Shown here: piece by piece, positions 1 to 9,211 of the stretch
Layout: each line of letters begins with the position of its first letter
Position numbering within the stretch: position 1 is the first letter of the stretch
From: Planctomycetaceae bacterium
GTDB lineage: Bacteria; Planctomycetota; Planctomycetia; Planctomycetales; Planctomycetaceae
Assembly: GCA_002724415.1 (NCBI GenBank)
Contig: PBOU01000074.1
Location: forward strand, 1 to 32,750
Direction: 5' to 3'
DNA length: 32,750 nucleotides
The notes under the pieces: model-generated
Told to the model about the DNA's origin: nothing
The model's database searches: none
What the model saw: the letters and a program-made list of their open reading frames with translations, nothing else
Translations under genes and position numbers: made by a program

Positions 1-762
1 AAGTCACAGGGAACTTCTGGCATCGCGCGACAAATGATGAACGTGCTGGACCTCACCGGAGACGACGAAGCGAGACAAGCCGCTCAGCAATACACCAAGA
101 AGTGTCGAAATTGGCTCGAATTGGCAAACCAACGAGCCAACTGTTTGAACCAACTGCACCGTTGGGCCATTTCACACGGCCTCGAACAAGAATCCTGGAA
201 CGACATCCAGAAACACGGGCTGACAACGGACACTTTGATTCGCGACCCCTTTACGAAATCCACTCTCCCGTCACACCTCTATCTGGCTTTTCAAGCCAAA
301 GACAATACGCCCGCCACGAAGGCAATGAACAGTGTCCTTCCGTCAGGACTGCCCGTTGACGCCACCGAAACATTGAGGTTGACCACACTCGCGGCGATGG
401 ACGCCGGAAAACTAAACACCGTTCTCCAAGCCATCACCTCCGATGCAAACACGAGAAGATCGCAACAGGCGAGACACGACCGTCGTCGAATTCTCTACGA
501 ACTTACCGCCCGGGCTGCGGCCTCCAAAACACCCGCCCGGGCCCTGGAACTCATCAGCATGATTCGCGATTCCCGGTTTGCTATCTGGCGTGAAAGTGCT
601 TGTCGACTGGTCGCAGCCCAATTGGCTCTCAAAGGACAGCATGCCACCGCCTGGCGTTTTGCAACCCACGCTGATCGGGTGCCCACGATTCGCGTGGCCC
701 TGATTTCCGGGATCCTCTCCGGACTTGCGGCTTCAAATCCCATCAGCACACCGGAAACTTAG
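1..762 (+). CDS. Unrecognised protein, C-terminal part (5' end outside window)
   Basis: The frame is open from base 1, so the window holds only the last 253 residues, ending in TAG at 760-762. I do not recognise the family. The visible part is soluble and mostly helical in character, with Ala/Leu/Arg-rich stretches every 30-40 residues (for example around residues 160-235), reminiscent of an alpha-solenoid of TPR or HEAT type, but no repeat consensus can be fixed by eye. There is no membrane segment and no catalytic motif. An internal ATG pair near position 34 is a possible start only if the upstream reading is accidental; with no stop in between, a longer protein is more likely. It is followed by a 283-bp gap before the next gene on the same strand. 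Confidence 0.6.
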   Translation, partial: KSQGTSGIARQMMNVLDLTGDDEARQAAQQYTKKCRNWLELANQRANCLNQLHRWAISHGLEQESWNDIQKHGLTTDTLIRDPFTKSTLPSHLYLAFQAKDNTPATKAMNSVLPSGLPVDATETLRLTTLAAMDAGKLNTVLQAITSDANTRRSQQARHDRRRILYELTARAAASKTPARALELISMIRDSRFAIWRESACRLVAAQLALKGQHATAWRFATHADRVPTIRVALISGILSGLAASNPISTPET

Positions 763-917
763 GCAGTCTGGGAACCATGGCCTGCCTGGGCGGCCCGTGC
801 ACGTTGCACCGTTAGGGTCGCGCTCCGGACACTGGCACAAGTCCCCGTGACAAAACGACCGAAGTCGCTTGAGGTCTTGGTGTTTCACCGTGACGATCCT
901 GATGGGGCACATCGAGG

Positions 918-945
918 TTGCACGAAAGCCATACCGGCTTAGAAT
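918..945 (+). promoter_or_regulatory. Weak candidate sigma-70 promoter for the secreted protein
   Basis: A TTGCAC box (918-923) and a TAGAAT box (940-945) are separated by 16 bp in the 283-bp gap at 763-1045. The -10 matches consensus at 5 of 6 positions, the -35 at only 3. A start near 952 would leave a leader of about 95 nt before the GTG at 1046. Nothing else in the gap looks coding; it holds a short GTGCA/TGCAC hairpin near 797-809 and a GC-rich CCGGGGCC direct repeat just before 985. Confidence 0.25.
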
Positions 946-1045
946 CAGCATCCACTCCGGGGCCGTTCATACCGGGGCCCCCCCCTTCCTGAACGCCCCC
1001 ACGAAGTCCCGCCGCAACAACCGCTCACCGTCAAAGGAGCGCGAC

Positions 1046-2701
1046 GTGCCACGTCCCCCCCAGATTCTCACCACGCTGGTTTTCCTGCTGGCCCTCACCT
1101 CTCCCCGTTGGGCCCAGGCTCAAGACCATGCCCCCAAAGTCTCAGCTGTATTGCACAGCGCCGACCGTCTTCTCGAAGACCTCAAGTTGCTCTCCGACTT
1201 GACAACCACCACAGAGAAAAAGCAGTGGGACAACATCTCCGGGATCATCGAGACCTTCCTTTTCGGAATAGACACAAAAAAACCAATCGGGTTTGAAGTC
1301 CTTCTGGGGGGAGAGGAAGAGGAGTACCGCTTTGCCCTCCCCGTGTCGAACCTGAAAGAATTTATCGACGAAAACCTGGGTGGGTTCGAAATCACCTCGC
1401 GAAAGATCGGCACCGGCCTGTACCGCCTCAGCGAAAACAAGGACACCCTCGGTTACATGCGGCACCGCAAGGGGTACGCATCCATCAGCGAATCCCGCGC
1501 CGCGCTCAACGTCGTAATCGATCCTGTCGCGCGAGCGGCCGCCCTCGCCCCACGCAGGCACTCCGTGGGTGGCTTGATCAAAAACAAGCCCGAAGGCCAG
1601 GACGCACGCCGAAAAGCATTTGTAAGCATCCGCAACAACCTTCAATCCGCCATCAAAACTCGAAAGGACGAAACTCCATCCGAGTTGGCGCTTCGCAAGG
1701 AACTTCGGGCCTACGAACTGGGCGAAGCCGAACGGTTTGTCGTTGAATCCGAATCGTTGGCATTGGGATTTCGAATTGACCCCAAAACACGTCAGGCCGT
1801 TCTCGACCTCGACCTCTCGGCGATCGAGGGAACGTCACTCGACAAATCGATTGGCAGTCTCTCCAAGACTCCGAGTCATTTTGCATCCGTCCCCAGCCCG
1901 GAAAATTCGATTCTCTCGTTTCGAATCCATCACCCGCTCGATGAGTTCCGGAAAACCAGCCTTCAGGCTGTGCTGACGGCAACACGCAATGCGATTCAGG
2001 GAGACATCAACCGGACCGCTTCAACAACGGACGACCAAAAAGCCGCCAGCATCAAGGTCTTGGACACCATTGTCGCCACGGTCCAATCCAGCCTCCAGAA
2101 GGGAATCCTGGACGCCTTTGTCGAGGTCAGTCCGACTGCAGACGGAAACAACGTGATGGTCGCAGCCATACGTACCATTCAGGGAGATCGATTGCGTTCC
2201 GCCCTCACCACCATCCCCAATTCCACCCTCGCGACCGACGTCAAAGTCGATGTGTCGAAGGCAGGCGGTGTTGCTATCCATGAACTCACGTTACCCGCCA
2301 GTTTCCACGACGACTTTGCGAAAATTTTTGGCCCCAACAAGACAATCCTAATCGGGACAAGCCCCGACGCCGCATGGTGTGCAGCCGGCCCCGGTGCTCT
2401 GAAAGCCCTCAACCAGGCCATAACAGCACGGGCGAAACCGGGTGCCGCCAACCCGGTCTTTGTCGACCTGTCGGTAACCGCTGGTCCATGGCTGACGGCT
2501 TACGACAAGCGGATGGGAACCAAGGGGGGAGCCGCCGATCGGAAACTGGCCCTCACGGCCTTCAGAAAGGGGCAGGATACGATTGCCTTTCAACTGCGTC
2601 GCGACAAAGCCCGCGTTTTGGGTCAGATCACCTTGGGAACTGGGATCCTCAGATTTCTCGGAAAGAAAATGGCCCAGTTCTCCAAAGAGAACCTCGAATA
2701 A
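1046..2701 (+). CDS. Secreted protein of unknown function
   Basis: The 551-residue product starts at GTG 1046, chosen because AAAGGAG at 1033-1039 sits 6 nt upstream and because this start gives a clean Sec signal peptide: basic residues at the N-terminus, a hydrophobic stretch (LTTLVFLLALT) and an AQAQ-type cleavage region near residues 23-26. The open frame extends upstream but that part has no signal-like character. The mature protein is soluble, with alternating beta and helical segments and several G-x-x-L motifs, and resembles the long periplasmic hypothetical proteins common in planctomycetes. I recognise no enzyme motif, heme site or lipobox. It faces the convergent SDR gene 14 bp away. 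Function unknown. Confidence 0.75.
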   Translation: MPRPPQILTTLVFLLALTSPRWAQAQDHAPKVSAVLHSADRLLEDLKLLSDLTTTTEKKQWDNISGIIETFLFGIDTKKPIGFEVLLGGEEEEYRFALPVSNLKEFIDENLGGFEITSRKIGTGLYRLSENKDTLGYMRHRKGYASISESRAALNVVIDPVARAAALAPRRHSVGGLIKNKPEGQDARRKAFVSIRNNLQSAIKTRKDETPSELALRKELRAYELGEAERFVVESESLALGFRIDPKTRQAVLDLDLSAIEGTSLDKSIGSLSKTPSHFASVPSPENSILSFRIHHPLDEFRKTSLQAVLTATRNAIQGDINRTASTTDDQKAASIKVLDTIVATVQSSLQKGILDAFVEVSPTADGNNVMVAAIRTIQGDRLRSALTTIPNSTLATDVKVDVSKAGGVAIHELTLPASFHDDFAKIFGPNKTILIGTSPDAAWCAAGPGALKALNQAITARAKPGAANPVFVDLSVTAGPWLTAYDKRMGTKGGAADRKLALTAFRKGQDTIAFQLRRDKARVLGQITLGTGILRFLGKKMAQFSKENLE

Positions 2702-2715
2702 CGAGACCTGCTCGT
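2701..2715. terminator. Short hairpin between convergent genes
   Basis: A perfect inverted repeat, ACGAG-ACCTG-CTCGT, fills the space between the stop of the secreted-protein gene and the stop of the convergent SDR gene. The stem is only 5 bp and no T-run follows on either strand, so termination here is a guess based on position. Confidence 0.25.
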
Positions 2716-3501
2716 CTAGGCCATGCTGATTCCACCGCAGATGTTGTAGGCTTGGCCAGTAATCATGCGTCCCGCATCGCTCGCCAGGTAAACGGCCATC
2801 GGCGCTATATCATCCGGTTCCAAGCGTCCGCCAATTGGCGTCAACCCCGACTCGTGCTCTTCCAACGCACGCCCCAAGCGATCGGCGTCATATTCGATAC
2901 GCTTGTCGTTCATCAGGGTTCGAACTGGCCCGGGACAGATGCAGTTGACTGTCACTCCCAGGGTTGCCGTTTCCATGGCCGCGGTTCTCATAAGCCCCAA
3001 CACCCCGTGCTTGCTGGCGGCATAGGCGGCTCCATGGAGGCTGCCCATCCGACTGTTGATGGATGCCACGGTGATCACTCGGCCCCATCCTGCCGCGATC
3101 ATTGGCGGCAAAGCGAGTTTCGTCAGCCGATAGGGGGCATTCAGGTTGACTTCCAGCGTCAGTTTCCAGAATTCATCGTCAAATTCCACAAGCGGTTTCG
3201 GGTCCGAACTACTCCCCACTCCGGCGTTGTTCACGAGCACCTCGACAGTTCCCAGCGTTGCGGCGACCGATTCCAGCAATGATGCCGGTGCAGCCGGATC
3301 CGACAGGTCCGCCGGGAACGCCTCGGCAGTACCACCGGCCGCTCGTATGTCCTGGACGACAGACGCCAGTTCGTCTGTTGACCGCGCCGAAACGGCCACC
3401 TTTGCACCGGCGGCCCCGTAGCCCAGGCATATCGCCCGACCAATGCCACGTCCCGCCCCGGTCACCAACGCCACCCGTCCTGCCAGCCCCTGCATTTCCA
3501 T
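2716..3501 (-). CDS. Short-chain dehydrogenase/reductase (SDR)
   Basis: This 261-residue protein is a classical SDR of typical length (about 250). The NAD(P)-binding TGAGRGIG motif is at residues 14-21, an acidic residue at D66, the NNAG motif at 91-94, and the catalytic triad appears as Ser147/Ser150, Tyr160 and Lys164 (YAASK). The PG motif follows at 190-191. SDRs of this type reduce a carbonyl or oxidise an alcohol using NAD(P)H; closest in style are FabG and 3-hydroxybutyrate dehydrogenases, but the substrate cannot be read from sequence. An arginine at position 40, after the second strand, hints at NADP(H) use (inference). It is transcribed away from the FhcC-OleC-OleD run. A second in-frame ATG at codon 3 is an alternative start. 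Confidence 0.9.
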   Translation of the reverse strand: MEMQGLAGRVALVTGAGRGIGRAICLGYGAAGAKVAVSARSTDELASVVQDIRAAGGTAEAFPADLSDPAAPASLLESVAATLGTVEVLVNNAGVGSSSDPKPLVEFDDEFWKLTLEVNLNAPYRLTKLALPPMIAAGWGRVITVASINSRMGSLHGAAYAASKHGVLGLMRTAAMETATLGVTVNCICPGPVRTLMNDKRIEYDADRLGRALEEHESGLTPIGGRLEPDDIAPMAVYLASDAGRMITGQAYNICGGISMA

Positions 3502-3537
3502 TTGCCCTCTCGTACACGGCCGTCACACCGGCCTTGG

Positions 3538-3566
3538 TTGATCAGATTCCCGGACCCGGCTAAAAC
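3538..3566 (+). promoter_or_regulatory. Candidate promoter for the fhcC-oleC-oleD run
   Basis: In the 155-bp divergent region, TTGATC (3538-3543) and TAAAAC (3561-3566) are spaced by 17 bp. Each box matches consensus at 4 of 6 positions. It points into the FhcC-like gene at 3657. Spacing and location are good, box quality is modest. Confidence 0.3.
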
Positions 3567-3656
3567 GGATCCTCGTCGTCATCTCCGACGGCTCGACGCA
3601 TTCTAGGTCTGCCTCACCATCGCGCTCAACCGCCACGCGACCAACCCGACCGCCCC

Positions 3657-4481
3657 ATGCCGCTCACACTGACACTCAAGACTCAGTCCTCGGTTCCCAT
3701 CGAGGTCGACGCCGTGCGGCTCGAGAACGCACGAGAGCAATCGACGTCAGAGGTTCTGGCCACGCAAGTGCTCCACGGAAACGTCCGTGAGCCCCTGGGT
3801 TCCTTTTTCGATGCAAAAGGTTCCGCCAGCGATGACAACACACTGGTCTGGGAAGGAGACTGCCGCGGCGTCAAGAGAATTGCCGCGAAACTCAATAGCG
3901 GAATCATCCGTGTCGAGGGGAACGCCGGAATGCACCTGGGCGCCGAAATGAGCGGGGGCGAGGTGTTTGTGAGTGGAAATGCGACTGACTGGGTTGGAGC
4001 CGAGATGCGAGGCGGGCGTATTCACATTCGCGGCAACGCTGGCCACCAACTCGGCGCCGTCTACCGCGGAGGCCATCGTGGAATGACCGGCGGTGAAATT
4101 CTTGTCGACGGAAACGTTGGCAATGAAATCGGCCAACTGATGCGACGCGGACTGATCGCTGTCGCAGGACGAATCGGAGACCTCTCGGGGGTGAACCTGA
4201 TCGCCGGCACGATTGTCGTCGGAGGCGAAGCCGGCATCCGGCACGGTGCCGGCATGAAACGCGGAACCATCGCCTTTCTGAACCCGGGCACCTCGGTGGA
4301 GATACTCCCGACTTTCCGCAGCGCGGGCCTGTGCCGTCCGACCTTTCTTCGCCTCTACCTCAAGCACCTGGCCGATTGTGGCTGGCAAGCGCCCGGTGGT
4401 TCGCTGGAAGCGGAATACCATCGCTACAACGGAGACTTCCTGGAACTGGGCAAAGGCGAACTGCTGGTCCGTTCCGCCTGA
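3657..4481 (+). CDS. fhcC: FwdC/FhcC-like protein (formylmethanofuran dehydrogenase subunit C family)
   Basis: This 274-residue protein matches the length and architecture of subunit C of formylmethanofuran dehydrogenase (FwdC) or of the bacterial formyltransferase/hydrolase complex (FhcC). Residues about 75-215 form a run of G-x-x-x-G-x-x-M/L-x-G-G-x-I/V repeats, the GXGXG beta-helix also found at the C-terminus of glutamate synthase. In planctomycetes and methylotrophs the Fhc complex releases formate from formyl-methanofuran-type carriers in the H4MPT-linked C1 pathway (family knowledge). The partner subunits A, B and D are not in this window. The gene stands 30 bp upstream of oleC on the same strand. 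No good Shine-Dalgarno precedes ATG 3657, but the next candidate would cut into the conserved N-terminal strand. Confidence 0.75.
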   Translation: MPLTLTLKTQSSVPIEVDAVRLENAREQSTSEVLATQVLHGNVREPLGSFFDAKGSASDDNTLVWEGDCRGVKRIAAKLNSGIIRVEGNAGMHLGAEMSGGEVFVSGNATDWVGAEMRGGRIHIRGNAGHQLGAVYRGGHRGMTGGEILVDGNVGNEIGQLMRRGLIAVAGRIGDLSGVNLIAGTIVVGGEAGIRHGAGMKRGTIAFLNPGTSVEILPTFRSAGLCRPTFLRLYLKHLADCGWQAPGGSLEAEYHRYNGDFLELGKGELLVRSA

Positions 4482-4511
4482 CACCCAGCGCCGCTGACCA
4501 CTTGATCGCTC

Positions 4512-6197
4512 ATGAGTTCCGCCCCGCCTTCACCCGACGGAAATGTCGCCTCACGCTTGAGCACCTGGGCAGTCGGGACTCCCAACCAGCCTGCCCTGAT
4601 CGTCTGTGACCGAGAAGGCAGACAGACCGACACGCGGTCCTTCGAGGAACTCGACCGGCTCGTGGACAGTCTGGCGGCCGGATTGATCCGGATCGGCCTC
4701 GAACCAGGCCAACGCATCGTGTTGATGGTCCGCCCGGGGGTGGAATTTCTGGCACTGACCTTCGCGCTGTTCCGTGCCGGGGCGATTGTCGTCCTGATTG
4801 ACCCGGGCATGGGCCTCCGTCGCGTCATCACCTGTCTTGAACAGACAGATCCGCACGGATTTGTCGCGATCCCTCCCGTACAGTGGGCTCGCCTGCTGTA
4901 CAGGAAACGGTTTCCCAGTGCCAGACTGAACGTCCGTGTGGGTGGCTGGGCTCCTGCGATCGCCAGTTATTCGCAACTGGAAACACCCGCCCCGCAAGAC
5001 TTCAATCCGCCGGACATTTCCTCCACCGACCCCGCGGCCATCATCTTCACCAGCGGCAGTACGGGTCCGGCCAAGGGGGTCGAGTACGAGCACGGAATGT
5101 TTTGTGCCCAGGCTGACTTGTTGCAGGGTCAGTTCGACATCGCACCAGGAGAACGCGACCTGCCGGGTTTTCCACTTTTCGCGCTGTTCAATGTGGCGAT
5201 GGGAGTCACAACCGTCTTCCCCGACATTGACCCCACTCGCCCGGCCACCGTTGACCCGAGTCGCATCGTCGCGCCGATCCAGCAGCAAGGCGTCACCCAG
5301 GCGTTTGGTTCACCGGCACTCTGGAAACGAGTTGGCCACCATTGCGAAGAACACGGGATCACTCTCCCCAGTCTCACCCGGGTTCTTTCCGCCGGCGCCC
5401 CGGTTCCACCACCAGTGGTCAATTCGATTCGTCAGGCGCTGACCGCACCACGGGCCGACATCCACACTCCATACGGGGCCACCGAAGCCCTTCCGGTGGC
5501 CGTGATCAGTGGTACCGAAATTTTGGGTGAAACCGCCAGTCAGTCCGCTGAAGGTGCCGGCACCTGTGTCGGTTCCCTGTTCCCAGATGTTGATGTCCGC
5601 ATCGCCGAGATCGACGACCGACCAATTGCCCGATTTGAAGACCTCACGCTCCTGCCCAACGGAGAGATCGGTGAGATCATTGTTCGCGGGCCCTCGGTCA
5701 CCAAGAAATATTTCCGTCACGATCGCGCCACCACCCTGGCCAAGGTGGATGATCACGACTCGATCTGGCACCGCATGGGAGACGTCGGTTACATCGACGA
5801 CATGAATCGACTTTGGTTCTGCGGACGCAAGGCCCATCGAGTTGAAACCGGGAATGGAACACTTTTCAGCGTGCCCTGCGAGGCCATTTTCAATCAACAC
5901 CCGGCTGTTTTTCGCAGCGCGCTGGTTGGCCTGGGCAAACGACCCCGTCAACAACCCGCAATTGTTATCGAGTGCGAGCCTCACACTTCACCCTCCGATG
6001 AACTTCGAGACGAGCTCAACCAACTCGCCAGAAGTTCCCCAAAGACCAATTCAATTGGCTCGGTACTCTTTCATTCCGCCTTTCCTGTTGATATTCGTCA
6101 TAATGTGAAGATCAACCGCGAAGAATTGGCGCTCTGGGCTGCCCGGAAGTTGGGCGTCCCGACGTCGGTCCCGGGCGCGTCTCTCTCCACTGAATAG
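4512..6197 (+). CDS. oleC: OleC-type beta-lactone synthetase (AMP-ligase superfamily)
   Basis: This 561-residue protein belongs to the ANL adenylating superfamily. The phosphate loop IFTSGSTGPAKGV is at 178-190, the A5 motif YGATE at 321-325, the GDVGYID motif at 423-429, and a C-terminal IRHNVKINRE segment at about 528-537 contains the expected lysine (K533). The IRHN-x-K-I signature, the GSPALW segment and the HTPYGATEALP segment are typical of OleC, which activates 2-alkyl-3-hydroxyalkanoates with ATP and closes the beta-lactone (family knowledge). An ordinary fatty-acyl-CoA/AMP ligase is the main alternative, but the adjacent OleD supports OleC. Spacing to oleD is 23 bp, consistent with one transcript. 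OleB, which decarboxylates the lactone, is not seen nearby. Confidence 0.85.
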   Translation: MSSAPPSPDGNVASRLSTWAVGTPNQPALIVCDREGRQTDTRSFEELDRLVDSLAAGLIRIGLEPGQRIVLMVRPGVEFLALTFALFRAGAIVVLIDPGMGLRRVITCLEQTDPHGFVAIPPVQWARLLYRKRFPSARLNVRVGGWAPAIASYSQLETPAPQDFNPPDISSTDPAAIIFTSGSTGPAKGVEYEHGMFCAQADLLQGQFDIAPGERDLPGFPLFALFNVAMGVTTVFPDIDPTRPATVDPSRIVAPIQQQGVTQAFGSPALWKRVGHHCEEHGITLPSLTRVLSAGAPVPPPVVNSIRQALTAPRADIHTPYGATEALPVAVISGTEILGETASQSAEGAGTCVGSLFPDVDVRIAEIDDRPIARFEDLTLLPNGEIGEIIVRGPSVTKKYFRHDRATTLAKVDDHDSIWHRMGDVGYIDDMNRLWFCGRKAHRVETGNGTLFSVPCEAIFNQHPAVFRSALVGLGKRPRQQPAIVIECEPHTSPSDELRDELNQLARSSPKTNSIGSVLFHSAFPVDIRHNVKINREELALWAARKLGVPTSVPGASLSTE

Positions 6198-6220
6198 TTG
6201 TCTGACACGAGCACATTGAC

Positions 6221-7264
6221 GTGAGCAACTTGGTAACCGGGGGCAGTGGCTTTTTGGGCCATGTCGTCGTAGAACAACTCGTCGCCCGTGGAGAACCGGT
6301 TCGCGTATTCTGCCGTAGCGAACCCGATTGCCAGGCACTCGATGGTGTCACTTGGTTCCCAGGAGACATGCAAGACGCCAAAGCCGTCTCTGATGCCTGT
6401 CAGGGCATCCAGACGGTCTACCACTGTGCCGGACTCGCGGGAATCTGGGGACCGTGGTCGCTCTACGAAAGCATTAACGTCCAGGGAACCCGGAACCTGC
6501 TCAAGTCAGCCATGGATGCAGGTGCCAGCCGATTTGTCTTCACCAGCAGTCCCAGCGTGGTATTTGATGGCACGGACATGATTGATGCCGATGAAACCAC
6601 TCCGTTGGCCGAGGTGTTCCTTTGCGGTTACCCCTACTCCAAGGCAAAAGCAGAAACCGACGTTCTGGCGGCAAACGGGTCCCGCGGCCTGGCCACCGTC
6701 GCCCTGCGCCCCCATCTGATTTGGGGTCCAGGAGACAATCACCTGCTCCCCCGGATGATCAAGCGAGCGCGGAGCGGACGACTGCGTCAGGTGGGCGACG
6801 GTTCAAACGTGATCTCGACCGTCTACGTCGAAAATGCGGCCGCCGCACACATCCAAGCCGCCGACCTCCTTGATCTCGATGCTCCTCACGCGGGAAAGGC
6901 CTATTTCATCAATGAGCCCGAAACCGTGAAGATGTGGGACTGGGTCAACTCGCTCCTGGAATTGGCCGAGTGTCCTGTCGTGACAAAGTCTCTATCGGCC
7001 AGAAAGGCTCGTATTCTCGGTGCGGCCCTGGAAGTCCTGTGGCGAACTTTTCGGCTGAAAGGCGAACCCCCATTGACCCGTTTTCTCGCTGAACAAATGT
7101 CTCGTTCTCACAGCTTTTCCACTGCTGCGGCCGTCCGTGATTTTGGCTACAGACGGATCGTCACAGTCGAGGAGGGACTCCAGCGAGTTGCGAGCCACTT
7201 GAAAGAAACCGGCCAGATCTCAGCCCCGCTGGGAGCCAACGTCGGACACCAGCACGCGTCCTAG
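6221..7264 (+). CDS. oleD: OleD-type 2-alkyl-3-oxoalkanoate reductase (NAD-dependent epimerase/3-beta-HSD family)
   Basis: The 347-residue product starts at GTG 6221, so that the Rossmann motif TGGSGFLG lies at residues 6-13 as expected for an extended SDR. The catalytic Tyr-Lys pair is Y137-x3-K141, with serines at 109-110. The segments RPHLIWGPGD and GDGSNVISTVYVENAA are characteristic of the 3-beta-hydroxysteroid dehydrogenase/OleD branch. OleD reduces the 3-keto group of the OleA product with NADPH to give the OleC substrate (family knowledge), and co-location with OleC makes that assignment likely. A sterol-dehydrogenase-like role is the alternative. The gene ends 6 bp before the convergent cytochrome b-c-c gene. 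Confidence 0.85.
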   Translation: MSNLVTGGSGFLGHVVVEQLVARGEPVRVFCRSEPDCQALDGVTWFPGDMQDAKAVSDACQGIQTVYHCAGLAGIWGPWSLYESINVQGTRNLLKSAMDAGASRFVFTSSPSVVFDGTDMIDADETTPLAEVFLCGYPYSKAKAETDVLAANGSRGLATVALRPHLIWGPGDNHLLPRMIKRARSGRLRQVGDGSNVISTVYVENAAAAHIQAADLLDLDAPHAGKAYFINEPETVKMWDWVNSLLELAECPVVTKSLSARKARILGAALEVLWRTFRLKGEPPLTRFLAEQMSRSHSFSTAAAVRDFGYRRIVTVEEGLQRVASHLKETGQISAPLGANVGHQHAS

Positions 7265-7270
7265 CCCAGG

Positions 7271-9211
7271 TCATTCCTCGGACGCCGCGGCCTTGGGTTT
7301 CTCTCGCTGATCCTCATACGGTTGCAATTCGGTTTCCGCATAATCCCCGGTCAACCACCGAATCAGCAGGTCCAGTTCGGCCGGTGTCATCCGTTCTGCA
7401 TAGGCTGGCATCTGGTTCTTTTCACCGTAATGCTGTGCGGCACCTGGATCTGACAGGAAACTCTTCAACCAGGCCGAAGAACCATAACCCGACAAATTCG
7501 GGTACCCCTCGGCATCATCGTCACCAATTTCTGTGAACGATTCTCCGATCGTGGAATGGCAATCGGCGCACGATGTGCCATTGATCGCCCCGGCCCAGTC
7601 CCCCTCAACGGCCAGCGCGCGACCTCGCTCGAGTTTTGCCTTGTCCTGCTCGACACGGACGCCGGATCTCGTGTTGTGACCGGCCTGTGCCACCAAAAAC
7701 GCCACAAGGGCGTCAACGTTTGCCTTGTTCTCTTTGCTCGCCAACGCCTCGGCATCGCCCGACCAATCAGCCATTTCTGACTCATCCGGGTTCAAAACCT
7801 CCTCGCCATTGGCACTCTTGAACCATTCGGCATTCTTGAGTGCGGAAAAGTGATTGGGATAATCCACGACAACCGCTCTCATCCACGCGGCCGACCCAAA
7901 TCCGCCCAGATCGACGGCCGTGGCTGCCGCACGAACCTGTTCACCACCGTCGGCCCCACTGGCATACACCAGCCTCCCACGCCCATCATGCCCGTTGAAT
8001 CGGTGGCAACTCTTGCAGTGCTTGGCAAACAGCCTCGGCCCCTGGGTGAAGGGATCTTCTCGCAGCAACGTCACCGCACCGGACACGGGAATCTTATTGG
8101 GACCGCTGGCCAGTTCTTTGATTCGCTCGGCATCGCGATGTGCTTCACGAATTGCCGCCTGGTGGTCCACGTCCCGACCATCCTCGTAAAACGCCATCAT
8201 CGTCAGCACGCCAATGGCAAGAGTCAACGTCCAGGTGAATGCCACGTTGAACTTGTGACCAATTGCCCAACGGCCAAGCAACGGCATCGCCGCAACCACG
8301 CCCATCAAGGCGCCGGGCACGTAGATGGATCCGAATGCCAATCCGAAATGCTCAATGAACTCAAACTTCAGAAAACGAAACAGGAACAGGAAGTACCACT
8401 CCGGACGCGCCGCTGCATAATTCTCCGACGGATTGGCCGGAGCCGCCAACTCGGCTCCCTTCCAGATCGAGAGGCCCAGGACCAGAAGCAAAACCGCCAG
8501 GCACGCCACCCCATCCTTGAGCACCTGGTCGGGCCAAAACGTGGTCTCCGGAGCGTGTTTCGGATCCTTCACCGTCAATCCATGACGACGGAAGACATAA
8601 AGGTGCAACCCAAGAAATGCGATCAGGGACGCCGGCAGCAGCCCCGCATGGAGGGCAAAAAATCGTGTCAGCGTATGGTGGCCGTACTTGGGGCCCCCCT
8701 GAATCAACTCCTGGGCCTGTTGTCCGACCAGCGGAGCATTGCCCATGATTTTCGTCGACACCTGGGTTGCGTAGTACCCTTTCTGGTCCCAGGGAAGCAG
8801 GTAGCCGGTCAACGACAAGCCCAGCACGATCTGCATCAACACCAAACCCAGCCAGAAATTCACCTCGCGGGGTGCCTTGTAGGCCCCATCGATGATCACC
8901 TGAACCAGGTGCACGGCCATGAGTACAATCATCAACTGAGCCGTGAAGTGGTGCAGACCGCGAACCACTGACCCAAATGTCATCTCGTTCTGGATGTAGT
9001 AAACGCTTTCCCAGGCAGTGTTCGCACTCGGACTGTATGCAGTCCAAAGGAAAAAGCCGGTGATCAGCTGAACGCTGAAGGTGAAAACCAGGGTACTCCC
9101 CCATACGTAACGCCAGCGCGCGCCCCCCGGCACCCTCTCGTAGAGCGCTTCGTGAATAAAACCGGCATATCCGGTTCGGTCGTCAAGCCAGGCCAGAAGG
9201 CTGCGGATCAT
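7271..9211 (-). CDS. Cytochrome b fused to two cytochrome c domains (bc-type complex)
   Basis: This 646-residue membrane protein combines a full cytochrome b with two C-terminal heme-c domains. The b part has about seven membrane helices to residue 341, heme-b ligands H87/H101 and H188/H203, and the quinol-site motif PEWY at 270-273. The second His pair is spaced by 14 intervening residues, as in cytochrome b6, and the seven-helix layout looks like b6 plus subunit IV in one chain. CKSCH at 399-403 and CADCH at 548-552 are the heme-c sites. The second domain has a typical Met ligand (MPAY, M601); the aligned part of the first has no Met. The complex would pass electrons from quinol to cytochrome c through the neighbouring Rieske protein. 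The start ATG overlaps the Rieske stop by 4 bp (ATGA), implying coupled translation. Confidence 0.9.
   Translation of the reverse strand: MIRSLLAWLDDRTGYAGFIHEALYERVPGGARWRYVWGSTLVFTFSVQLITGFFLWTAYSPSANTAWESVYYIQNEMTFGSVVRGLHHFTAQLMIVLMAVHLVQVIIDGAYKAPREVNFWLGLVLMQIVLGLSLTGYLLPWDQKGYYATQVSTKIMGNAPLVGQQAQELIQGGPKYGHHTLTRFFALHAGLLPASLIAFLGLHLYVFRRHGLTVKDPKHAPETTFWPDQVLKDGVACLAVLLLVLGLSIWKGAELAAPANPSENYAAARPEWYFLFLFRFLKFEFIEHFGLAFGSIYVPGALMGVVAAMPLLGRWAIGHKFNVAFTWTLTLAIGVLTMMAFYEDGRDVDHQAAIREAHRDAERIKELASGPNKIPVSGAVTLLREDPFTQGPRLFAKHCKSCHRFNGHDGRGRLVYASGADGGEQVRAAATAVDLGGFGSAAWMRAVVVDYPNHFSALKNAEWFKSANGEEVLNPDESEMADWSGDAEALASKENKANVDALVAFLVAQAGHNTRSGVRVEQDKAKLERGRALAVEGDWAGAINGTSCADCHSTIGESFTEIGDDDAEGYPNLSGYGSSAWLKSFLSDPGAAQHYGEKNQMPAYAERMTPAELDLLIRWLTGDYAETELQPYEDQREKPKAAASEE

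Noticed and set aside
797-809. GTGCA/TGCAC hairpin after the first partial gene
   Set aside because: Five-bp stem without a T-run and not adjacent to the stop; too weak to call a terminator.
7850-8971. Plus-strand open frame of 373 codons
   Set aside because: Antisense to the cytochrome b-c-c gene; His/Gln/Arg-rich product with no conserved features.
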